A stretch of DNA of 64,000 nucleotides from Pseudoxanthomonas sp. PXM02 (GCF_014851805.1 NZ_JACVAK010000001.1:868001-932000), one strand, 5' to 3'. Shown: positions 34,501-43,287, counted from the first letter of the stretch. Numbers and translations are program-made. The notes: generated from the sequence alone by a model not told the origin.

Positions 34501-34714
34501 GAGTACCGACCGCGCCATCGCGCGCACCATCCTCGTGCTGGCGCATGAAATGGGCATGCGCACGATCGCCGAGGGTGTGGAAACGTCCGAACAGATGCAC
34601 GCGCTGCAGCAGATGGGCTGCGACGAGATGCAGGGCTACTTCTTCGGTCGCCCGATGGAAGTCGACGAAGCCACCACGCTTGCGCGCGGCGAATTGCGCA
34701 ACGCTACGGGCTGA
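31511..34714 (+). CDS. Multi-pass membrane GGDEF(degenerate)-EAL phosphodiesterase
   Basis: About 1067 residues: a long N-terminal membrane region (roughly 10-12 helices in residues 10-400), a periplasmic/soluble segment (about 420-600), another membrane helix (about 588-608), GGDEF (about 640-800) and EAL (about 810-1060). The cyclase motif reads GGEGF at codons 33650-33664; the essential Glu of GG(D/E)EF is replaced by Gly, so it is probably not a cyclase. The phosphodiesterase part is intact: FEALARW, NLSPSQ, ELTES, ALDDFGTGYSS, IKIDRSF, AEGVE, QGYFFGRP. I take the TTG at 31511, with AGGGGA 5 bases upstream, as start; a GTG at 31460 is in frame but has no such site. Confidence 0.87.
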   Translation: MAIHQDLWRPVQWAQRFAAAFAWLLAAVFTLVDAGSGHFLDDGVPVVGVLVAIATWRSTERPVRLAVAGLLSALLLLHLWQFHTLGTCLVLAAATAIAWARVWRGFWPEFVMRVFAAAALLLAVQPVLGALQAGGAGAEIGWSLSLSALAMFLLVYTPSLRDGRMLDTSTELVAFVLAFALIALVGWHVPGSLVGRMGVDFPPMRPISTLSVALVALALLLRQREQERAAWIVLALVTVPLLFTLLQTLGGVTTPVNALLHRWGWLPRPTTPLIGGYTDYGVLTAWVAVAMLPQALQRWESVRWGITRGLGIAMASVAGMATLGLLIQLPYHREGLSIYQISLTASAQLVALGLSLAVAGENSLRERMFGVLPMAAALMLGGLYWGAASGDRDAMARNVMKTQTASTAPTFVRGIELRRAALRQLSASLTAATPEAAENLFDNYVEDMVGAFAGFRVVRSVGEGHEFRWVSPGFDAPVAPSPPLPVADAGLLQPVPGGWWLTVDTAGRRTQGFIALDDFVRTLSKAVLSDRPVRATAEGMPPVEQGEPQGAPLSIERVALPGHDVQLELWAPPALTSFTLPRALVVGGLSSGLLIAFVLFLLDISRRRSSEAAETARSLLLETERRLDAQRRLNDAAAMDSATGLPRFSAQSNLITEKIAAPSTAGHGLAIVDLDGFGMVNDSFGHDGGDEVLRRMGQRILAACDGKGSVYRYGGEGFLAHFTDIDIDQLTRLAEDIRRAAGQPIALYSTHPSFTVTASIGLAHSPEHGADLQTLLRSADDARHLAKRAGRNQVRLPSASTQQEANDRLSRVTALREAVVRGQLRLAYQPVVAGDTSQLTGFEALARWRHPVWGEVPPSVFIPLAESAGLMEDIGHFVLEQACQQLARWRGMGLRTLGMAVNLSPSQLGQPTLAPWIAECLQRHELPADALTLELTESVLVEDMGAAQQMLQTLHALGVRLALDDFGTGYSSMSYLQRLPLDIIKIDRSFVDGIAAESTDRAIARTILVLAHEMGMRTIAEGVETSEQMHALQQMGCDEMQGYFFGRPMEVDEATTLARGELRNATG

Positions 34715-34717
34715 CGC

Positions 34718-35851
34718 TCAGCCTCGTAGCAGATCCCTCATTCCTGCTGCACCACCGCTGTCGGGAAACACGCGCGATTCGAGCGTGGTGCGCGGGATTC
34801 CCAGGTGATCGCCGACCACGCCCTTGAACACGCTGCGCAGGTCGGTCGTCGCACGCAGGTCGCGACCGTCGTTGAGCTGTGACGGCGACAGACCCGGCCA
34901 GTCGCCAGCGATGCGGCCGCCGGCGACCGCGCCACCTGCCAGCATCGCCAGCGTACCGGTGCCGTGATCGGTGCCACCGGTACCATTCACCGCCGCCGTG
35001 CGACCGAACTCGGTGACGACGACGACCACGGTGCGTGACCAGGCTTCGCCGATCCCGTCATGGAACTGCCTGAGGCCCTGGTCGAGTTCGGCCAGCTTGC
35101 GCGCCAGCACCGGCCCCTGCTGCGCATGCGTGTCCCAGCCGGTGTTCTCGACGAAGCCCACCCGCGGCCCATCGTCTGCCTTCATGAAGCTTGCCGCCGC
35201 AGCCATCGCCTGCGGCAGCCGCGCGACATTGCCGTTGGCCTGCATGCCTTGCGCGGCCATCGCCTGCTGGAACGGATGCGCCAGCCGGGCATCGGCGGCG
35301 TACAGCGTCTGCAGGCGTTGCAGCAGGATCGGGTTGACGTCATCCGGCAACGGCGGCGACCACGTCGTCGCCTCGGCGGGACCGCGCAGGATCAGCGGCA
35401 TTACCGTGCTCACCGACAATGCGCGGGATGCCGGCAGCGCGGCCACGCACCGGTTGAGCCAGCCATCCGACGCGCCGCCGGTAGCCGCCGCACCGCTCTC
35501 CAGATTGTCCTGCGCCTCGAAGTGCGAGCGCTGCCGGTAGGGCGGCGCCACCGCCAGCACCGGCAGCCATTCGCGCCGTGCATACAGCTCATGACTGAAG
35601 GCGAGCGCCGGATGCAACGCGAAGTCCGCATCCAGTCGTTGCGCCTCGGCGACCGTCAGGCGACCGCGCAACGCGGCATGTTGCGGGTCGCCGGTCGGAA
35701 TGACGGCATGCAGGCCATCCAGCCCGCCACGCAGCAGCACGACCAGCAGGCGCGTATCGCGGCCTTCGTTCGCTTGCGCGAAACGCGACCACAGGCTGAG
35801 CGTGGTGGCGGCCGCGCCGGCGGCAAGGAAATGGCGTCGGGTCAGCGACAT
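34718..35851 (-). CDS. DUF1501 Tat-exported protein
   Basis: A 377-residue protein with a twin-arginine signal (MSLTRRHFLAAGAAATTLSLWSRFAQA). The body has RLLVVLLRGGLDGLHAVIPTGDP, LHPALAFSHELY, GFVENTGWDTHAQQGPVLARKLAELDQGLRQFHDGIG, VVVVTEFGRTAAVNGTGGTDHGTGTLAMLAGGAV. These are the DUF1501 (alkaline-phosphatase/sulfatase-like fold) hallmarks, including the FGRT and TDHG elements. It probably folds with metal in the cytoplasm before export. GGAGG precedes the ATG by 8 bases, and the gene starts 2 bases after the DUF1800 stop. Such pairs are widespread, but the function is unknown. Confidence 0.9.
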   Translation of the reverse strand: MSLTRRHFLAAGAAATTLSLWSRFAQANEGRDTRLLVVLLRGGLDGLHAVIPTGDPQHAALRGRLTVAEAQRLDADFALHPALAFSHELYARREWLPVLAVAPPYRQRSHFEAQDNLESGAAATGGASDGWLNRCVAALPASRALSVSTVMPLILRGPAEATTWSPPLPDDVNPILLQRLQTLYAADARLAHPFQQAMAAQGMQANGNVARLPQAMAAAASFMKADDGPRVGFVENTGWDTHAQQGPVLARKLAELDQGLRQFHDGIGEAWSRTVVVVVTEFGRTAAVNGTGGTDHGTGTLAMLAGGAVAGGRIAGDWPGLSPSQLNDGRDLRATTDLRSVFKGVVGDHLGIPRTTLESRVFPDSGGAAGMRDLLRG

Positions 35852-35853
35852 GA

Positions 35854-37251
<1,398 letters not shown>

Positions 37252-37367
37252 GGGAAGCTCCGTGGGAACGACAGAGGTTCCAACGCGCCGCACGTCGATG
37301 CGTTGACACCGCGGCGAATGCCTTCAGCGATGTCGTCGTTGCTTCACGCGCATGAATACGCCAACGA

Positions 37368-38264
37368 CTACGTCGCTCCCTCGCGCAGCTGCGCGAGGAA
37401 GGCGCGGCCGGCCGGACCGGGCGGCGTGTCCTTGCGGTACACCGCGCGCATCGGCATCTGCGCGTAACGCGGATCGGCGTCGGCGATGCGCAGCCGCTTG
37501 AGGCGACCGCTGGCGAGATCGTCTTGCACGATGTGCAACGGCATATGTCCCCAACCCAGGCCCGCGCGCAGGAACGCATGCTTCGCGCCCAGGTCCGCCA
37601 GCCGCCAGGTCAGCGGCGACTGCACCGCGAAGTCGCGGCCTGCGGTCAGTGGCGTGCGATCGGTCAGCACCAGCTGCACGTGCTTGACCAGCGTCTTCGT
37701 CGGCACGGTGCCGCGTACATTCGCCATCGCATGCGAGGGCGCGACGACGGTGACGAAGGGCACCGCCTGCAAGGGTTCCGTCTCGAGTTCGTCCGGAAGA
37801 TCCGGCAGCGACCCCACCACGCCGATCCTGCACGTGCCATCCAGCACCGGACGGACCACGCCGCCCAGCACCTCGACGTACAGCCGCAGCGGCGTGTGCG
37901 GGAATGCGGTGCCGCTGTGCGCGGCCGCACGCGTCAGCGCCTGCATCGGGAACATCACGTCCACCACCACCGACAGTTCCGGCTCCAGCCCTTCGGCGAC
38001 GCTGCGCGCGCGGGCCTTGAACGTATCCATGTGCTCGGCCACCGCACGTGCCTCGACCAGCAGCGCGCGGCCGGCGTCGGTCAGTTGCGGATAGCGTGCA
38101 CTGCGGTCGAACAGCGCCACGCCCAGCTGCGCTTCCAGGTTGGCGAGGGTCTGGCTGACCACCGACTGCGCGCGTCGCAGCCTGCGCCCCGCGGCGGAGA
38201 AGCTGCCCTGCTCGGCGGCAGCGATGAAGGTGCGCAGCTGGTCGAGGGTGAAGGCGTCGAGCAT
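37368..38264 (-). CDS. LysR family transcriptional regulator
   Basis: A 298-residue LysR protein: HTH in LDQLRTFIAAAEQGSFSAAGRRLRRAQSVVSQTLANLEAQLGVALFDRSARYPQLT and an effector domain from about 92. It is divergent from a DoxX gene with a 116-base gap that contains palindromes (38284-38296, 38314-38333). I therefore expect it to control that gene and itself. The start at 38264 (MLDAFTLDQLRTF) is the family N-terminus; the upstream open frame is intergenic. The effector is unknown. DoxX neighbours often link to redox or quinone stress, so an oxidant effector is a guess. Confidence 0.9.
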   Translation of the reverse strand: MLDAFTLDQLRTFIAAAEQGSFSAAGRRLRRAQSVVSQTLANLEAQLGVALFDRSARYPQLTDAGRALLVEARAVAEHMDTFKARARSVAEGLEPELSVVVDVMFPMQALTRAAAHSGTAFPHTPLRLYVEVLGGVVRPVLDGTCRIGVVGSLPDLPDELETEPLQAVPFVTVVAPSHAMANVRGTVPTKTLVKHVQLVLTDRTPLTAGRDFAVQSPLTWRLADLGAKHAFLRAGLGWGHMPLHIVQDDLASGRLKRLRIADADPRYAQMPMRAVYRKDTPPGPAGRAFLAQLREGAT

Positions 38265-38283
38265 ATATCGCTCCAGACGATGG

Positions 38284-38333
38284 ATTTCATCGAAATATAT
38301 AGGCTTCCGGGATAGGTTGCGACGGCCTAACCT
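38284..38333. promoter_or_regulatory. Dyads in the LysR-doxX divergent promoter region
   Basis: Two inverted repeats: ATTTC-ATC-GAAAT at 38284-38296 and AGGTT-N10-AACCT at 38314-38333. AT-rich TATAT patches flank the first (38262-38268 and 38296-38301). In this GC-rich genome these stand out as promoter or LysR-box sites shared by the two divergent genes. Confidence 0.45.
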
Positions 38334-38380
38334 GCGCTCCGTACCCGCTGCACCCACCACCACCTTCCCTGGAGCACCCG

Positions 38381-38794
38381 ATGTCCACCGTGACTGTTAC
38401 CCCGAGCACTACCCGCATTCCCGCCCTGCGTGGCGCCGCCGATCTGGCCGGCCGCACCCTGCTGGCGTCGCTGTTCGTCATCTCCGGCCTCGGCAAGCTG
38501 GCCGCCTACGCCGGCACCGCCGGCTACATGGAATCCGTCGGCGTCCCCGGCGCGCTGTTGCCGCTGGTCATCGCCCTGGAAGTGCTGGGCGGCCTGGCCA
38601 TCGTCGCCGGCTTCAAGACCCGCGTCGTCGCCAGCCTGCTGGCGGTGTTCTCGATCGCCAGTGCCGTGCTGTTCCACAACAATCTGGGCGACCAGATCCA
38701 GCAGATCATGTTCCTGAAGAACATCGCCATTGCCGGCGGCTTCATCACCCTAGCCGCACGCGGTGCCGGTGGCTGGAGCATCGACAACCGCTGA
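38381..38794 (+). CDS. DoxX family membrane protein
   Basis: A 137-residue DoxX-like protein with four predicted helices: LAGRTLLASLFVISGLGKLAAYAGTAGYMESVGVPGALLPLVIALEVLGGLAIVAGFKTR, then VVASLLAVFSIASAVLFH and NIAIAGGFITLAA. The GLGKL-GY(M)-ALEVLGGLAI pattern is the family signature. Bacterial DoxX-type proteins are linked to thiosulfate:quinone oxidoreductase or oxidative-stress complexes; a stand-alone copy like this has no proven activity. GGAG precedes the ATG by 6 bases. The likely regulator is the divergent LysR. A terminator-like hairpin follows at 38819. Confidence 0.9.
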   Translation: MSTVTVTPSTTRIPALRGAADLAGRTLLASLFVISGLGKLAAYAGTAGYMESVGVPGALLPLVIALEVLGGLAIVAGFKTRVVASLLAVFSIASAVLFHNNLGDQIQQIMFLKNIAIAGGFITLAARGAGGWSIDNR

Positions 38795-38818
38795 GCCTTC
38801 CCGCTCAACCGCGAAACC

Positions 38819-38841
38819 GACGCCGGCCTCGTGCCGGCGTC
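38819..38841 (+). terminator. Hairpin after doxX
   Basis: GACGCCGGC-CTCGT-GCCGGCGTC, a perfect 9-base stem with a 5-base loop, 24 bases after the stop codon. Only CTTC follows, so it is a GC-rich stem without a proper T tract and may stabilise or end the transcript weakly. Confidence 0.5.
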
Positions 38842-38935
38842 TTCGCGTGATGATCTCAGGGGCACCGCACGGCGGTACAAGCCCGGCCGACACCGGTATG
38901 CCAGCGTGCAGGCTGCCCCGCCGCTGGAGTCCAGC

Positions 38936-40021
38936 ATGCCCGGTCTTCGCCTCCCCGCCCTGTGCCTGGCAGGCCTGTTCGCCTGCATCGCAGTGCAGGC
39001 CGAAGAGAGGGAGCGGCTGCCTGTAACCGCGTTCGCGACCCTGCCTGCCGACGTGCGCCATCCGGAGAGCCTGACGGTCGATCCGGCCAGCGGCGAGATC
39101 TATGTCGGCACGTTCGACGCGCGAGAACCGGCAACGGCGCGCAACAACCAGCTGCTGCGATTCGCCGCCGACGGCCGCCTGCTCGCCCAACGTAGTTTCG
39201 GCGCGACGCCGTTGACCGGCATCGGCTTCTTCCGGGGAAAACTGTACGTACTGAACTTCGGTGCGTCGAAGCTGCAACGGATCGATGCTGCCTTCACCGC
39301 CACGTCGCCCATCGAAGACCTGGCGAGCTTCGCCGCACTCACGCCCCCTGCCCCACCCGCGCGCCGCGTCGACAATCCGGACGGCAGCCACGACAGCATC
39401 GCCTTCGGCTCGGCCGGCTTCCCTGCAATCAACGGCCTGGTGTTCGACCGTGCGGGCACGCTCTACGTGTCCGACTCCTTCCAGGGCGCGATCTACCGCA
39501 TCGCGGACGCCACGACCTGCGTGCCCTGCCGCGTCGAGGTCGTCGCGCGCGATCCGCTGCTGGCCACCACCGGCGCGCTGCCGTTCGGTGCGAATGGGCT
39601 GGCGTTCAACGCGGACGAATCGATCCTCTACATCAACAACGCCGGTGACGGCCGCGTGCTGCGGCGACGCATGCCGGAGGGCGTCATCGAAATCCTGGCC
39701 GATGGCGTCTACGGCGCCGATGGCCTGCTGTTCCACCAGGGACTGCTGTGGGTATCGGCGAACCAGATCGACACGCTCGTCGCGCTCGACGAACACGGTC
39801 GCGTGCGCCATCGCGCCGGCGATTTCATGGGCGTGTCCGCGGATGGCGAACCTCGCGGATTGCTCTTCCCCGCGGCTTCCGCCGTACAGGGCCGCAGGAT
39901 GATCGTCGCCAATCTCGCCCTGCCGCTCACGCCTGCCGCCGGGGACGAGTGGGAAGAAGACGTCACCCGCTGGAACCTTATGCAGTTCGATCTTCCCGAT
40001 CCGCCGCCGCCTGCCCCCTGA
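38936..40021 (+). CDS. Exported SMP-30/gluconolactonase-like beta-propeller protein
   Basis: A 361-residue protein with a signal peptide (MPGLRLPALCLAGLFACIAVQA). Propeller-like repeats include HPESLTVDPASGEIYVGTFDAR, FPAINGLVFDRAGTLYVSDSFQGAIYRI, GANGLAFNADESILYINNAGDGRVLRR and YGADGLLFHQGLLWVSANQIDTLVAL. These resemble SMP-30/LRE-like or NHL domains that bind a metal and hydrolyse lactones. I cannot assign the metal ligands with confidence. It is secreted to the periplasm. GGAG precedes the ATG by 6 bases. The downstream membrane gene starts 10 bases after its stop, so the two are likely cotranscribed. The C-terminus ends in a proline-rich PDPPPPAP. Confidence 0.78.
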   Translation: MPGLRLPALCLAGLFACIAVQAEERERLPVTAFATLPADVRHPESLTVDPASGEIYVGTFDAREPATARNNQLLRFAADGRLLAQRSFGATPLTGIGFFRGKLYVLNFGASKLQRIDAAFTATSPIEDLASFAALTPPAPPARRVDNPDGSHDSIAFGSAGFPAINGLVFDRAGTLYVSDSFQGAIYRIADATTCVPCRVEVVARDPLLATTGALPFGANGLAFNADESILYINNAGDGRVLRRRMPEGVIEILADGVYGADGLLFHQGLLWVSANQIDTLVALDEHGRVRHRAGDFMGVSADGEPRGLLFPAASAVQGRRMIVANLALPLTPAAGDEWEEDVTRWNLMQFDLPDPPPPAP

Positions 40022-40031
40022 GGAACATCCC

Positions 40032-40538
40032 ATGCTCAACATCACGCCCTTCGGCTGGTTCCACACCGCCATCAGCCTCGTCTCGTTGTTCGGTGGCCTG
40101 TATGCACTGCTGCGCTACCACGACATCCGCTACGCGACCCCGCTGGGCAAGACCTACACCTGGTTCACCGTCGCCACCTGCATCACCAGCTTCTTCCTGA
40201 TGCGGACCGGCAAGCTGAGCGAAGCGCATGGACTGACCGTGCTGACCTTGATCGTGCTTGCCGTCGCGCTGCTGCTGGGCCGCAACGCGGTGCTCGGTTC
40301 GTGGCGGCATGTCGCGGCCTCGCTGGCGTTCACGCTGACGGTGTTCTTCCACTTCATCCCGGGGTTCACCGAGACGCTGACCCGTGTTCCGATCGGATCA
40401 CCGCTGGTCTCCGGCCCGCAGGATCCGCTGCTGCAGAAACTGGTGGGCGCGACTTTGCTCGTGTTCCTGGTCGGAATGCTGTTGCAGGTGCGCGCATTGC
40501 GCCGCGGTCGCACCCAGCTGCCGCATCCGGCGACATGA
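40032..40538 (+). CDS. Conserved membrane protein of unknown function
   Basis: A 168-residue protein with about four membrane helices: FHTAISLVSLFGGLYALLRY, TYTWFTVATCITSFFLM, TVLTLIVLAVALLLGRNAVLG and ASLAFTLTVFFHFIPGFTETL plus a final one (LVGATLLVFLVGMLLQV). It resembles DUF2306- or cytochrome-b561-like small integral proteins, but I do not see heme-ligand His pairs in the standard spacing. It starts 10 bases after the SMP-30-like gene, with GAGGAAC close upstream (AGGAACATCCC), so both are probably one transcript. No function is assigned. Confidence 0.75.
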   Translation: MLNITPFGWFHTAISLVSLFGGLYALLRYHDIRYATPLGKTYTWFTVATCITSFFLMRTGKLSEAHGLTVLTLIVLAVALLLGRNAVLGSWRHVAASLAFTLTVFFHFIPGFTETLTRVPIGSPLVSGPQDPLLQKLVGATLLVFLVGMLLQVRALRRGRTQLPHPAT

Positions 40539-40559
40539 TCCGACAGGGCGCCGGTCGCG

Positions 40560-41093
40560 ATGCTGACCACGCTGCCGACCCTCGATGCCCTGCTGGAGAC
40601 GCACGCATCCCGGCTTGGCCGCGATGCCACCGGTTATCGGCATCACGCCTACCGGGTGGCGAATTTCTACTGGCACCTGCTGCCCGGCAACGCGGAGATG
40701 CTGGAGAAGCTGAGCATTGCCGCGGCGTTTCATGACCTCGGCATCTGGACGGCGCACACCTTCGACTACCTGCCGCCTTCGCGTGCGCTGGCAAGCGAAC
40801 ACCTGCGCGCCATCGGCAGGGTGGCTTGGCAGCAGGACGTGGACGCGATGATCGACCATCACCACAGGATCCGGCACATGCCGGCCGACACGCATGCGAG
40901 CGTGGAGATGTTCCGGCGGGCGGACTGGATCGACGTCAGCAACGGCGTGTTGCGCTTCGGCCTGGACCGAAAGGTCGTTCGCGAAGTGAGAAGGATGTTC
41001 CCCGATGCGGGTTTCCATCGCCGCCTGCTGCAGCTCACGCTGCAACGCCTGGCGCGACATCCGCTCTCGCCCCTGCCGATGATGCGGTGGTGA
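40560..41093 (+). CDS. HD-domain phosphohydrolase-like protein
   Basis: A 177-residue HD-type protein. Metal-binding elements are visible: YRHHAYRVANF, AAAFHDLGIW (HD) and DAMIDHHHRI, followed by FRRADWIDVSNGVLRFGLD. This pattern corresponds to H...HD...H...D of the HD superfamily, which hydrolyse phosphate esters of nucleotides or similar. There is no other domain and no signal peptide. The gene begins 21 bases after the membrane gene. Substrate unknown; the nearby MarR gene starts 73 bases after its stop and has its own promoter. Confidence 0.82.
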   Translation: MLTTLPTLDALLETHASRLGRDATGYRHHAYRVANFYWHLLPGNAEMLEKLSIAAAFHDLGIWTAHTFDYLPPSRALASEHLRAIGRVAWQQDVDAMIDHHHRIRHMPADTHASVEMFRRADWIDVSNGVLRFGLDRKVVREVRRMFPDAGFHRRLLQLTLQRLARHPLSPLPMMRW

Positions 41094-41130
41094 CATGGGC
41101 ATGGCACTGGCCTGCGCCGACGGACGGCCA

Positions 41131-41159
41131 TTGACTTATATAGTTAGGACTCCTAACTT
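41131..41159 (+). promoter_or_regulatory. Promoter and palindromic operator of the MarR gene
   Basis: TTGACT at 41131-41136 is a candidate -35 element. The perfect dyad AGTTAGGA-C-TCCTAACT (41142-41158) covers the spacer and the predicted -10 zone (TAACTT). It lies 9 bases before the MarR start codon. An operator overlapping the promoter core is the usual arrangement for MarR autorepression. Confidence 0.7.
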
Positions 41160-41166
41160 ACTATCC

Positions 41167-41811
41167 ATGATCGATACCCCCTTCCAACGCAGACAGGCCA
41201 CGCGCGGACTGGAGCAGCTCGCGTCGCTGGTACGTGCACAGTCGTGGCGCCAGGACGGCACGCCGTCGTTGCCGCCGACACAAGCGGCGGTGCTGCGCAT
41301 GCTTCAAGGCGTGCAGGACGGGATGCGCGCGCGGCAGATCGCCGAGCGCCTCGGCATCTCCGCCGCCAGTCTCAGCGACTCGCTGAAGGCGCTGGAAGGC
41401 AAGCAATGGATCCGCCGCACGCCCGATCCTGACGATGCCCGCGCCGCACGCGTCCGCCTGACCTCGTCCGGCTCGCGCATGGCTACGCAGTTGCAGCGCC
41501 CCGACCAGGGCATGGGCTCGCTGGTCGAAGCGCTGGGTGATGCCGATCTCGGCGCGCTGCTGCGCGTGACCCAGTTGCTGGTCAACGAGGCGCAGGAACA
41601 AGGGCTGGCCACCGGCCTGCGGACCTGCCTGGGTTGCGAGTTCTTCCGCCCGTTCGCCTCGGGCAAGCGCGAGGCGCCGCATGTCTGCGCCTTCCTCGAC
41701 AAGGCCTTTGGCGATGCCGAACTGCGCGTGGACTGCGCGGAGCAGCAATCCGCCGACGACGCACGACGCCAGGGAAGCGTCATCCGCTTCCGCCAACCGA
41801 CTCCGCCCTAG
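41167..41811 (+). CDS. MarR family regulator with four-cysteine C-terminal extension
   Basis: A 214-residue regulator: winged HTH (PTQAAVLRMLQGVQDGMRARQIAERLGISAASLSDSLKALEGKQWIRRTPDPDDARAARVRLTSSGSRMA) followed by a C-terminal extension with Cys154 and Cys157 (CLGC), Cys174 (PHVCAF) and Cys190 (RVDCAE). The spacing C-x2-C-x16-C-x15-C could ligate an iron-sulfur cluster or zinc or form redox disulfides; ordinary MarR proteins lack it. The ATG at 41167 is chosen because the operator at 41142-41158 lies just upstream; the frame to 41095 crosses that operator. It leads a gene group with an exported protein (41903) and a thioredoxin-like protein (42723). I infer a redox-sensing repressor of that set. 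Confidence 0.85.
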   Translation: MIDTPFQRRQATRGLEQLASLVRAQSWRQDGTPSLPPTQAAVLRMLQGVQDGMRARQIAERLGISAASLSDSLKALEGKQWIRRTPDPDDARAARVRLTSSGSRMATQLQRPDQGMGSLVEALGDADLGALLRVTQLLVNEAQEQGLATGLRTCLGCEFFRPFASGKREAPHVCAFLDKAFGDAELRVDCAEQQSADDARRQGSVIRFRQPTPP

Positions 41812-41902
41812 GCGGAAACAAGAAGGACGGCGCCCGACTGCCATCGGACGCCGCCCGGTACCTCCCACCCACCCTACGAGAGCAAGCAAGAGGAATTCGA
41901 TT

Positions 41903-42661
41903 ATGCGCCAGAACACTACCCGACGTTTCGCGTTGGCCGCCGCGCTCGCGCTGGCCATCGGCGGCGTGCACGCCCACGACGGCAAGGCCCACACCGGTGG
42001 CATCGCATCGGCGGCGAGCAAGGCCGTCATCGCCGATTTCGACATCGTGCATACCAAGATCACCACCGAGAAGAACATCGCCACCTTCCACATGGCGGTC
42101 TCCGGCAAGGCCGGCAAGACCACGCCTGCGGCGACCGGAAAGCTGGCCGGCAGCGACGTGTTCTCCTACGTTTGGCCGACCACCATCGATCCCTATGAAG
42201 TCGGCTTCGAGAAAGGCGCCGGCATCCTGGCGATGGCGGTCACCGCGCACCCCGACTTCGACGACACGCCGCTGTACGACGAGAACGGCGATGGCAAGCT
42301 CGACAACGACGGCGACCTCTGGCACAGCCACTGGGTCGTGCTGCAACCGAACGAAGCCTGCGGCCCCGGCGCGCTGGGTGTGGTCGACATCCCCGAAGGC
42401 AGCAAGCCGCGCCTGCCGAAGACCTGGCCGGGCTTCCCGATCCTGCTCGACAGTCCGGGCTGGAGCCCCACGCTCAACGCCGAAACGGTGGAAGTGAAGG
42501 TGCCGTTCGACGACATCGGCGTGGTCACCGCCGGCAGCTTCGACGGCGTCACCGCCGGCCTGCGCGTCAACGCCAGCGTGCACGCACCGCTGCTGTGCGT
42601 GGTGGATGTGTTCAAGGTCGCGTCCGGCAACCTCAGCCTGCCCGGCAAGCCGAACAAGTAA
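41903..42661 (+). CDS. Exported protein of unknown function with Ca2+-loop-like motif
   Basis: A 252-residue protein with a signal peptide (MRQNTTRRFALAAALALAIGGVHA). Cleavage would leave a His-rich N-terminus (HDGKAHTGG). It contains DENGDGKLDNDGDLWHSHWV, whose D-x-N-x-D-G-x-L pattern resembles an EF-hand or dockerin calcium loop without the usual final acidic residue. Other segments (EACGPGALGVVDIPEGSK, PLLCVVDVFKVASG) hold the only two Cys of the mature part, so a disulfide is possible. GAGGA precedes the ATG by 9 bases. It sits between the cysteine-rich MarR gene and a thioredoxin-like gene, so it may be an oxidation-responsive exported protein. I do not recognise the family. Confidence 0.7.
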   Translation: MRQNTTRRFALAAALALAIGGVHAHDGKAHTGGIASAASKAVIADFDIVHTKITTEKNIATFHMAVSGKAGKTTPAATGKLAGSDVFSYVWPTTIDPYEVGFEKGAGILAMAVTAHPDFDDTPLYDENGDGKLDNDGDLWHSHWVVLQPNEACGPGALGVVDIPEGSKPRLPKTWPGFPILLDSPGWSPTLNAETVEVKVPFDDIGVVTAGSFDGVTAGLRVNASVHAPLLCVVDVFKVASGNLSLPGKPNK

Positions 42662-42722
42662 GCCACTCCCCCTGTCGCGCCGGTCCACACGGGCCGGCCG
42701 CGACCCTCAGAGACCTTCCCCC

Positions 42723-43280
42723 ATGAACGCCATTGATCGCCCGGCGCCACCCTGGCAGGTGGACCGCTGGTTCAACACACCCCACGCCATCACCCTGGAA
42801 TCCCTGCGCGGCAAGGTGGTCGTGCTGGAAGCCTTCCAGATGCTCTGCCCCGGTTGCGTGTCGCACGGCCTGCCGCAGGCGACGCGCATCCACGCGACCT
42901 TTCCGCACGACCAGGTCGCCGTTGTCGGCCTGCACACGGTCTTCGAACACCACGCCGCGATGACGCCGATCGCGCTGGAAGCGTTCCTGCACGAGTACCG
43001 CATCGCCTTCCCCGTCGGCGTGGACCCGCCTGGCACGCACGGCCCGATTCCACGGACGATGGAGGCCTACGCGATGCGCGGCACACCGACGCTCATCCTG
43101 ATCGACGCACAGGGCCGCCTCCGTCACCAGCACTTCGGCCAGGTCAGCGACCTGGTGCTGGGCGCGCAGATCGCCACCCTGGTGCATGAAGCGCAGGCCA
43201 TCGCAGTGTCGGAAGAGACGCAGATTCCCCCGCAGGCGGCTACAGGCTGCGCGACGGACGGTTGCGCGATTCCCGTGTAA
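42723..43280 (+). CDS. Thioredoxin-like (TlpA/AhpC-TSA type) protein with CPGC motif
   Basis: A 185-residue redoxin domain without signal peptide, so probably cytoplasmic. The active site is LCPGCVSHG (Cys42, Cys45), preceded by GKVVVLEAFQM and followed by the cis-Pro loop RGTPTLILIDAQGRL (around 119-133). CPGC is unusual among thioredoxins (CGPC, CPPC). Two further Cys close the C-terminus (GCATDGCAIPV; Cys176 and Cys181), suggesting an intramolecular relay or metal site. It starts 61 bases after the exported-protein gene and is followed by a hairpin at 43288. Likely target of the MarR upstream. The physiological partner is not known. Confidence 0.82.
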   Translation: MNAIDRPAPPWQVDRWFNTPHAITLESLRGKVVVLEAFQMLCPGCVSHGLPQATRIHATFPHDQVAVVGLHTVFEHHAAMTPIALEAFLHEYRIAFPVGVDPPGTHGPIPRTMEAYAMRGTPTLILIDAQGRLRHQHFGQVSDLVLGAQIATLVHEAQAIAVSEETQIPPQAATGCATDGCAIPV

Positions 43281-43287
43281 CGGGCAT

